Assembly: GCA_029975275.1 (NCBI GenBank)
Contig: JARKPN010000062.1
Coordinates: forward strand, 1 to 39,778
Origin: Geobacteraceae bacterium
GTDB lineage: Bacteria > Desulfobacterota > Desulfuromonadia > Geobacterales > Geobacteraceae
Direction: 5' to 3'
Length of the DNA: 39,778 nt
Below the pieces are notes generated by a model, which worked only from the letters and a program-made list of their open reading frames with translations, had not been told where the DNA came from and searched no databases. The position numbers and the translations under genes were made by a program. This document shows positions 33,943-39,778 of this stretch, piece by piece. How positions within the stretch are numbered: the first letter of the stretch is position 1; the number at the start of each line of letters is the position of its first letter.

Positions 33943-35157
33943 CTACCCCTCCAGCAACATCTCCTCGGGCTCCTCCACATACTCCTTCACCTTCTTGAGG
34001 AACCGCACCGCCTCCCGACCGTCGATGATCCGGTGGTCGTAGCTGAGGGCCAGGTACATCATGGGCCGGATCACCACCTTGCCCAGCAGCGCCACCGGCC
34101 GCTCCTGGACCAGGTGCATGCCGAGCACGGCGCTCTGCGGCGGGTTGAGCAGGGGGGTGGAGAGGAGCGAACCGAACACCCCGCCGTTGCTGATGGTGAA
34201 GGTCCCCCCCTCCAGGTCCGCCATCTCCAGCCGGTTGGTCCTGACCTTTTCGCTGAACAAATCGATGGCCCGTTCAATTTCCGCGAAGTGGAGGCGGTCC
34301 GCGTTCCGCAGCACCGGGGTCACCAGCCCCTTCTCGCCGCTCACCGCGATGCAGATGTCGTAGAAGTGCTGGTAGAGGATGTCGTTGCCGTCGATGCGGG
34401 CGTTGACCTCGGGAAACTCCTTCAGTGCCTCGACGCAGGCCTTGACAAAGAAGGACATGTAGCCGAGGGACACGCCGTGCTTCGTCCGGAAGTGATCCCG
34501 GTACTTCCTGCGGAGCGCTCTGACTCTCCCCATGTCCGCCTCGTTGAAGGTGGTGGTCATGGCGGTCTCGCGGCGCGCCTCGGTGAGGCGTTCGGCGATC
34601 CGCCTCCGGATCGGCGACATGGGTTTTCTGGTGAACCTGGAATCGGGTTCGATCCCATAGGGCACGGGATCCTCGGTACGGACCATGGCGGGAGCCGGCG
34701 GCTCCTCGGCAGGTTCCGCCGCGGGGGATGGCTCTTGCGCGGCCGGCTCCGCGGGCTTGGCCTCTTCCTCCCTGGTAAAGAGATCCCCCACTGGCGGGAG
34801 TTCCTTTTTGCCGTTCACCCTGGGTGTCGCTGGTTGTATGGCCTTCTCCCGGGCCAGCTTGCGCGCCGCCGGAGAGAGGGGGAGGGTCGGCTTCTCGGCA
34901 GGTTCGGCAGGCCTGGTCGAGGGCGCCGCGGTCTCGCGGATGCTGCCGATGACGGTGCCTATCTTGACCGTTTCCCCTGCCGGCACCGTGATGGAGAGAA
35001 TCCCATCTGCCTCGGCGTTTATCTCCAGGGTGACCTTGTCCGTTTCCAGCTCACAGACCGGCTCCTCCCGCCTGACCGGCTCACCGTCCCGCCGGTGCCA
35101 TTTGGCCACCAGGGCCTCGACGACCGATTCGCCCACTTCGGGGACACGTATTTCCAT
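33943..35157 (-). CDS. sucB: 2-Oxoglutarate dehydrogenase E2, dihydrolipoamide succinyltransferase
   Basis: The 404-residue protein has an N-terminal lipoyl domain ([13 protein letters not shown], lipoyl-lysine Lys41 in [10 protein letters not shown]) and a C-terminal catalytic domain with [12 protein letters not shown], His375 and Asp379. The VPEVGES and ETDKV forms mark OGDH-type E2. The E3-binding domain starts normally ([13 protein letters not shown], about 95-107) but then lacks the GTGxxGR part and runs into a Pro/Glu/Ala linker, so it looks degenerate. ATG 35157 has GGAG 8 nt upstream. It follows sucA by 167 nt. Confidence 0.93.
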   Translation of the reverse strand: MEIRVPEVGESVVEALVAKWHRRDGEPVRREEPVCELETDKVTLEINAEADGILSITVPAGETVKIGTVIGSIRETAAPSTRPAEPAEKPTLPLSPAARKLAREKAIQPATPRVNGKKELPPVGDLFTREEEAKPAEPAAQEPSPAAEPAEEPPAPAMVRTEDPVPYGIEPDSRFTRKPMSPIRRRIAERLTEARRETAMTTTFNEADMGRVRALRRKYRDHFRTKHGVSLGYMSFFVKACVEALKEFPEVNARIDGNDILYQHFYDICIAVSGEKGLVTPVLRNADRLHFAEIERAIDLFSEKVRTNRLEMADLEGGTFTISNGGVFGSLLSTPLLNPPQSAVLGMHLVQERPVALLGKVVIRPMMYLALSYDHRIIDGREAVRFLKKVKEYVEEPEEMLLEG

Positions 35158-35324
35158 GCAATTCTCCAAAAACAGTGGTAGCTGATGAGTATCCCGCGCC
35201 ACGTTGGCGGCGCTTTTTTAACAAGGGAGCAACTTCACCAATGAGATACACGGGCATATTTCATTATTCATTAATACTCCCCTGCCGTCGAGGGAGGGGA
35301 GGGATCTTTGACTTAAGAGGTACT

Positions 35325-38012
35325 TCACCCGCCGAAGGCCTTCAGCAGGACCTTCTCCTGCTCCTCCCGGTGGAGCCGCGCCGAACCCACCGCTGGGGCC
35401 GCGCTCTCCGGCCTTCCCGCGTACGCCGGGTCCGACCCGATGATCTCCGCCAGGAACGGGCGGAGATGATTCCAGGCCCCCATGTTGCGGGGCTCTTCCT
35501 GGACCCAGGTGAAACTGCGTGTGTTCCGGAACCGTCCCAGCTCTTCGCGCAACAGGTCGAGGCGGAGCGGGTAGAGCTGCTCGATGCGGATGATGGCGGT
35601 ATCGTCCCGGCCGTCACGGATTTTTCTCTCCTCCAGCTCGAAATACAGTTTACCAGAACAGATCAGTACCGCCTCAACTTTTTCCGGCTCCGCCGAGGAG
35701 GGGAGGATCTCGCGGAACCAGCCGGCGATGAATTCGTCGAGCCGCGACACGCAGTCGGGATGCCTGAGCAGGCTCTTGGGCGTCAGTACCACCAGGGGTT
35801 TGCGGAACGGCTGGCGCGCCTGGCGGCGCAGCAGGTGAAAGTACTGGGCCGGCGTGGAGGGAAAGGTAACCTGCAGGTTGTTATCGGCGCAGAGCTGGAG
35901 AAAACGCTCCGGCCTGGCACTGGAGTGCTCGGCCCCGTGCCCCTCGTACCCGTGGGGAAGCAGCATGACCAGCCCGCTGGCCCGTCCCCACTTGGTTTCT
36001 CCGCTCACGATGAACTGGTCTATGATGACCTGGGCGCCGTTGCAGAAATCCCCGTACTGGGCCTCCCAGATGGTAAGGGTTTCCGGCGATTCCAGGGAGT
36101 AGCCGTACTCGAACCCCACTACCGCCGCTTCGGAGAGGAGGCTGTCGTAGGCACGGAAGACCGCCTGCTCCGTGGCGACCCTGGCAAGGGGGATGAAACC
36201 CTGCTCGCTTACGGTGTCGAACAGGACGCAGTGCCGCTGGCTGAAAGTCCCGCGCCGGCTGTCCTGTCCGCTCAGCCTCACCGGCGTCCCTTCGCGCAGC
36301 AGGGTGGCGAAGGCCAGCGATTCCGCGGTGGCCCAGTCGATCCCCTGGCCCGCCTCCACCGCGGCGCGCCGCTTCTGCAGCAGCGCGGCTATCTTGGGGT
36401 GGGGCGTGAAGTCGAAGGGGAGCTCTGAAAGGGCCGCCGACAGGGCGAGGATGGTTTCACGGGGGACCCCGGTTTCGGACTTGACAGGGGAGTATTCCCG
36501 CTGGTACCCGGCCCAGCGGCCCAGGTAGCCGGTATCGGGGACGGAGGCGGACTGGGCCGAAGCGCTGTCTATCCTGGCCGCGATTTCGCCCGAAATCCTC
36601 TCCAGATCCGCTTCAGGGAGCCCGTCTTCAACCAGTCGCCGGCCGTAGAGCTCACCGACCGGGGGACGCTCCTTGATCTTGCGGTACATGAGGGGCTGGG
36701 TGAAGTATGGCTCGTCCCCTTCGTTGTGACCGTAGCGGCGGTAGCAGATGAGCTCAACCACCGCGTCACAGCCGAATTCCAGCCGGTACTCAAGGGCAAG
36801 GCGCACTGCCCGGACCGCGGCTTCCGGGTCCTCGCAGTGGACGTGGAATATGGGGGCGTCGACCATCTTGGCCACGTCGGTTGCGTAGCGGGTGGACCTT
36901 GCGTCGGCCGGGAGGGTGGTGAAGCCTATCTGGTTGTTGAGGACGATATGCAGGGTACCGCCCGTGCAGTACCCTTCCAGCTGCGACATGTTCAGGGTCT
37001 CGGCCACCATGCCCTGTCCCGAGAATGCCGCGTCGCCGTGGATGAGCAGGGGGAGGACCCTCCGGCCGCAGGTCTCGCCGTAACGGTCCTGGCGGGCGCG
37101 GCACTTTCCCTCCACCACCGGATCGATGGCCTCCAGGTGGCTCGGATTGGCGGCGAGGGTCAGGTGGACCCGAGCGGCGCCCTCCGGCTCCAGGTCTGCG
37201 GAAAAGCCTCCGTGGTACTTGACGTCGCCGTCGCCCACGAACCCGGGCTGTCCCTCGTCGCGGAATTCGGAGAAGATGTTTTCAAAAGGTTTTCCAAGGG
37301 TGTTGGCCAGGATGTTGAGCCGGCCCCGGTGGGGCATGCCGAGAATGACGTCCGTGACGCCCAGGCGTGCCGCATGGGAGATGGCCGCGTCCAGCACGGG
37401 GATCAGGGTTTCCCCCCCCTCCAGGGAGAAGCGGGTCTGGCCGGGGAATTTACGATGCAGGAAACGCTCGAACAGGGTGGCCTGCTGAAGCCCTTGGTAG
37501 ATGCGGAGCCTCTCCCCTGCCGGGAAGTCGATACTGCTCTCCGTGCTCTCCAGCCGTTTAACCAGCCAGTCCCATTTTTCCGGCTCCTGGATGTGCATGA
37601 ATTCCACCCCGGTGGAGCGGCAATAGGTCTGGCGAAGGAAGGTCAGGATCTGTCGCAGGGTGGCCCTGCCGGAAGGAAAGAGTTCGGTGGGGAACGCCCT
37701 GTCCATGTCCGAGGCGTCCAGGCCGAAGGCCTGGGGCCCGAGGAGCGGATGGTCGGTCTTGCACAGGGAGAGGGGGTCGGTGCAGGCCAGCAGGTGTCCC
37801 ATGTCCCGGTAGCGATGGACGAGGGCCTGGACAGCGGCCCCTTTTGCCAGCGACTCCGTCCATGCGGCCTCGCCCTCGGTGGAGGCCGAAAGGCCGACCT
37901 CGAACCCGCTGAAGAAGGTCGCCCATTCGGCGGTGAGGCGCTCGGGAGCCTCCTTCCAGAGGAGGTACTGCTCCTCAATCCATTGGGGGGTGACGTTGTC
38001 GAGAAAGCTCAT
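35325..38012 (-). CDS. sucA: 2-Oxoglutarate dehydrogenase E1 component
   Basis: The 895-residue E1 decarboxylates 2-oxoglutarate with thiamine diphosphate. Family marks in order are the N-terminal FLDNVTPQWIEEQYLLWKE, GMPHRGRLNILANTLGKPFE, DVKYHGGFSAD, HGDAAFSGQGMVAETLNMS, NNQIGFTT, YRRYGHNEGDEP, SRRGTFSQRHCVL and GYEGHGAEHSSARPERFLQL. The length is close to the 930 residues typical of Proteobacteria. ATG 38012 gives the conserved short N-terminus; the longer in-frame start at 38105 would extend into the promoter. It is the first gene of the operon. Confidence 0.95.
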   Translation of the reverse strand: MSFLDNVTPQWIEEQYLLWKEAPERLTAEWATFFSGFEVGLSASTEGEAAWTESLAKGAAVQALVHRYRDMGHLLACTDPLSLCKTDHPLLGPQAFGLDASDMDRAFPTELFPSGRATLRQILTFLRQTYCRSTGVEFMHIQEPEKWDWLVKRLESTESSIDFPAGERLRIYQGLQQATLFERFLHRKFPGQTRFSLEGGETLIPVLDAAISHAARLGVTDVILGMPHRGRLNILANTLGKPFENIFSEFRDEGQPGFVGDGDVKYHGGFSADLEPEGAARVHLTLAANPSHLEAIDPVVEGKCRARQDRYGETCGRRVLPLLIHGDAAFSGQGMVAETLNMSQLEGYCTGGTLHIVLNNQIGFTTLPADARSTRYATDVAKMVDAPIFHVHCEDPEAAVRAVRLALEYRLEFGCDAVVELICYRRYGHNEGDEPYFTQPLMYRKIKERPPVGELYGRRLVEDGLPEADLERISGEIAARIDSASAQSASVPDTGYLGRWAGYQREYSPVKSETGVPRETILALSAALSELPFDFTPHPKIAALLQKRRAAVEAGQGIDWATAESLAFATLLREGTPVRLSGQDSRRGTFSQRHCVLFDTVSEQGFIPLARVATEQAVFRAYDSLLSEAAVVGFEYGYSLESPETLTIWEAQYGDFCNGAQVIIDQFIVSGETKWGRASGLVMLLPHGYEGHGAEHSSARPERFLQLCADNNLQVTFPSTPAQYFHLLRRQARQPFRKPLVVLTPKSLLRHPDCVSRLDEFIAGWFREILPSSAEPEKVEAVLICSGKLYFELEERKIRDGRDDTAIIRIEQLYPLRLDLLREELGRFRNTRSFTWVQEEPRNMGAWNHLRPFLAEIIGSDPAYAGRPESAAPAVGSARLHREEQEKVLLKAFGG

Positions 38013-38095
38013 GGATGAATCCCGCTGCTGCCTGCCCTTCGGAATCGGCGTGTCCGGGAATGGGCAAAAAGGTGGCTGCCCGCAAAAGTGCCTAC

Positions 38096-38123
38096 AGTAT
38101 AGCAAAACGGATTGCTATTTCAA
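38096..38123 (-). promoter_or_regulatory. Sigma-70-type promoter of the sucA operon
   Basis: On the minus strand TTGAAA (38118-38123), a 16-base spacer and TATACT (38096-38101). Transcription would start near 38089, leaving a leader of about 77 nt before the sucA ATG. Confidence 0.8.
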
Positions 38124-38327
38124 CGAGGAACTCCGTGGTACGGAAGGTTACGGTCCGCCCGCAGGGAAGGGCCTGCCCGTTGCAGGCCCTTTCTGCTGTT
38201 GCCCGGGGAAATTGAACGTTGTCTTCCGTTGTACCCTTATGGTATCTTTCCCGTTGAGCGCCCACGGCCTTCGGGGGCGTTCCGTCCTGTCGCCCGACGG
38301 CGGGGCATCACCCTACAGGAGAACCCC
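38124..38327. other. Intergenic region between sucA promoter and rfbB
   Basis: Together with the sucA leader this forms a 315-bp gene-free stretch between divergent genes. It holds a terminator-like hairpin at 38167-38191 and the AGGAG ribosome-binding site of rfbB just before 38328. No convincing rfbB promoter was found; TTGTCT and TATCTT with an 18-base spacer around 38219-38248 is only a weak candidate. No conserved RNA element was recognised. Confidence 0.5.
38167..38191 (+). terminator. Terminator-like hairpin in the rfbB leader region
   Basis: AAGGGCCTGC (38167-38176), a five-base loop and GCAGGCCCTT (38182-38191) form a perfect 10-bp stem followed by TCTGCTGTT on the plus strand, a poor T-run. 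There is no plus-strand gene before it, so it may be an attenuator for rfbB, an insulator, or the 3' end of a small RNA. Confidence 0.4.
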
Positions 38328-39401
38328 ATGTCCGCTCCCTTTACCCCCCGCTCCGTGCTGGTTACCGGAGGCGCGGGTTTCATCGGTTCCAACTTCATCC
38401 ACCATTTCCTGGCCGGCAACCCCGACACCCGGGTTGTCAACCTGGACCTGCTCACCTATGCGGGCAATCTGGAGAACCTGAAGGGGGTCGAGGCGGATCC
38501 CCGCTACTCCTTTGTCAAAGGTGACGTGTGCGACGCGGAGCTGGTGGCTTCCATACTTTCCAGGGAAAAGATCGACGCCGTGGTCCACTTCGCGGCCGAG
38601 TCCCACGTGGACCGCTCCATCATGGGGCCGGAGGTGTTCGTGCGCACCAACGTGCTCGGCACCCAGGTGCTGCTGGAGGAGGGCCGCAGGCACTGGGCCG
38701 CCGGAGCGGTGGACGGTTTCCGTTTTCTCCAGGTCTCGACCGACGAGGTTTACGGGAGTCTCGGAGCGACCGGATTCTTCACCGAGTCCACCCCCCTGGC
38801 GGCCAATTCTCCATATGCGGCCAGCAAGGCCGGGGCCGACCTGCTGGTGCGGGCCTACCGGGAGACCTACGGCTTTCCGACCCTGAACACCCGCTGCTCC
38901 AACAACTACGGTCCATACCAGTTCCCGGAAAAGCTGATACCCCTCATGATCCACAATATCCTTTCGGAAAAGCCGCTTCCGGTGTACGGCGACGGATTGA
39001 ACGTGCGCGACTGGCTCCACGTCAAGGACCATTCGCGGGCCGTGGAGACTGTGCTGAAACGCGGCGTTCCCGGCGAAGTTTACAACATCGGCGGCGCCAA
39101 CGAGTGGCGCAATATCGAGATCGTGAATATCGTCTGCGACCTCCTGGACGGGAAACTCGGCCGGGACGCGGGCGCTAACAGGCGGCTCATCACCTTTGTC
39201 ACGGATCGGCCCGGCCATGACCGGCGCTACGCCATCGACGCCTCCAAGATGCGGAGTGAACTGGGGTGGGAACCGTCCTATACCTTTGAGAAGGGTATCA
39301 ACGAGACAATCGACTGGTACCTGGCCAACCATGAGTGGGTGCGGGAGGTGACCTCCGGCGCCTACCGCGACTACTACGAAAAGATGTATGGAGACCGCTG
39401 A
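38328..39401 (+). CDS. rfbB: dTDP-glucose 4,6-dehydratase
   Basis: The enzyme converts dTDP-glucose to dTDP-4-keto-6-deoxyglucose, the second step to dTDP-rhamnose. In 357 residues it shows the NAD-binding GGAGFIG (14-20), VVNLDLLTYAGN, HFAAESHVDRSI, the catalytic STDEVYG (Asp139, Glu140) and YAASK (Tyr163, Lys167), and RCSNNYGPYQFPEKLIP. ATG 38328 follows CAGGAGAA; a longer in-frame start at 38112 would run through the intergenic hairpin. Its TGA overlaps the ATG of the next gene by one base, which suggests coupling. Confidence 0.95.
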   Translation: MSAPFTPRSVLVTGGAGFIGSNFIHHFLAGNPDTRVVNLDLLTYAGNLENLKGVEADPRYSFVKGDVCDAELVASILSREKIDAVVHFAAESHVDRSIMGPEVFVRTNVLGTQVLLEEGRRHWAAGAVDGFRFLQVSTDEVYGSLGATGFFTESTPLAANSPYAASKAGADLLVRAYRETYGFPTLNTRCSNNYGPYQFPEKLIPLMIHNILSEKPLPVYGDGLNVRDWLHVKDHSRAVETVLKRGVPGEVYNIGGANEWRNIEIVNIVCDLLDGKLGRDAGANRRLITFVTDRPGHDRRYAIDASKMRSELGWEPSYTFEKGINETIDWYLANHEWVREVTSGAYRDYYEKMYGDR

Positions 39402-39778
39402 TGATACTCGTTGCCGGCGCGCGGGGCATGCTCGGACGGGATCTGCTGGAGGTCTTCGGTGATACGGCCCGTGGCGTGCACCACCACGAGATGGAGATCG
39501 CGGACCCTGTTTCGGTATCGAAAGTCCTGACGGAACTCAGGCCCAAGGTTGTCATCAACGCCATCGCCTATACCGACGTGGACGGCTGCGAGACGGAGCG
39601 CGAGAGGGCGTTCTCCGTTAACGGCGACGGGGTGCGTAACCTGGCCCTGGCGACGCGGGAGGTCGGCGCCAAGCTGGTGCAGGTCAGTTCCGACTACGTG
39701 TTTGACGGGAGCAAGGGGACGCCGTGGACTGAGGACGATCCGGTGCATCCCCTGAGCGTCTACGGCCTTTCCAAGCTC
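39401..39778 (+). CDS. rfbD: dTDP-4-dehydrorhamnose reductase, N-terminal part (partial)
   Basis: The open frame runs off the end of the window after 126 residues. It has the short-chain NADP-binding start MILVAGARGMLGRDL, then PKVVINAIAYTDVDGCE, AFSVNGDGVRNLALA, VQVSSDYVFDG and the YGLSK catalytic pair (Tyr121, Lys125), all typical of RfbD/RmlD. The enzyme reduces dTDP-4-keto-rhamnose in the last step to dTDP-rhamnose. It starts at the rfbB stop (TGATG), so the pair is likely one operon for surface polysaccharide precursors. Confidence 0.92.
   Translation, partial: MILVAGARGMLGRDLLEVFGDTARGVHHHEMEIADPVSVSKVLTELRPKVVINAIAYTDVDGCETERERAFSVNGDGVRNLALATREVGAKLVQVSSDYVFDGSKGTPWTEDDPVHPLSVYGLSKL

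Noticed and set aside
32423-34042. Plus-strand open frame of 539 codons opposite lpdA and the sucB end
   Set aside because: Antisense shadow of conserved genes; no motif and no start signal.
35196-35219. GCGCC...GGCGC stem followed by six T on the plus strand, upstream of sucB
   Set aside because: No plus-strand gene precedes it, the stem is only 5 bp and the minus-strand transcript has no T-run after it.
35285-35310. CTCCCCT...AGGGGAG inverted repeat between sucA and sucB
   Set aside because: 7-bp repeat in a G-run region with no T-tract on the minus strand; too weak to call a terminator that would split the operon.
36726-38018. Plus-strand open frame of 430 codons opposite sucA
   Set aside because: Antisense to the conserved TPP-binding core of SucA; no family resemblance.

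Overview
The window reads as ordinary chromosome from a Gram-negative, respiring bacterium of the Desulfuromonadales/Geobacterales kind (Desulfobacterota). This is an inference. It rests on the full tuf-to-rplQ ribosomal cluster with zinc-type S14, S4, L24 and L36, an LpxH (so lipid A is made), a PilZ-type response regulator, and a tightly packed 2-oxoglutarate dehydrogenase / aconitase / pyruvate dehydrogenase operon. No mobile element, tRNA, rRNA or CRISPR array was seen.

Region 1 (1-15250, + strand): the fused S10-spc-alpha cluster. The order is 3' end of tuf, then S10, L3, L4, L23, L2, S19, L22, S3, L16, L29, S17, L14, L24, L5, S14, S8, L6, L18, S5, L30, L15, secY, adk, map, L36, S13, S11, S4, rpoA, L17. 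It closes with a strong intrinsic terminator at 15216-15250. Gaps are short or negative, several starts are TTG or GTG, and infA is not in the cluster. L30 (8549-8728) and L36 (11994-12107) are too short to stand out as long ORFs but are clearly present.

Region 2 (15250-24660): mixed housekeeping genes. A penicillin-binding transpeptidase with a good sigma-70 promoter and an upstream inverted repeat is coupled to a YkgJ-type cysteine-cluster protein. LpxH (-) follows, apparently leaderless. Then come a UPF0158 protein, a possible 39-47 residue coupled small ORF and an AI-2E/PerM-family permease (+). A class I methyltransferase (-) and a family 2 glycosyltransferase (+) are divergent. A minus-strand group follows: a diacylglycerol-kinase-like protein, a PfkB sugar kinase and a response regulator-PilZ protein. 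A FAS1 protein without a signal peptide has its own promoter and terminator.

Region 3 (24669-38123, - strand, GC-rich): a central-carbon operon in transcription order sucA, sucB, lpd, acn, pdhA, pdhB, pdhC, lon-like protease, behind a sigma-70 promoter at 38096-38123. One E3 (lpd) sits between the two dehydrogenase complexes and could serve both. Aconitase lies 1 nt ahead of pdhA. Together these genes carry carbon from pyruvate to acetyl-CoA and run two TCA steps.

Region 4 (38328-39778, + strand): rfbB and the 5' part of rfbD, the start of a dTDP-rhamnose or related nucleotide-sugar operon.

No clearly new biological system stands out. The best leads are the coupled small ORF before the permease, the palindrome and promoter of the PBP gene, the leaderless lpxH, the degenerate E3-binding domain in SucB, the Walker A arginine in the Lon-like protease, and the merged TCA/PDH/protease operon.
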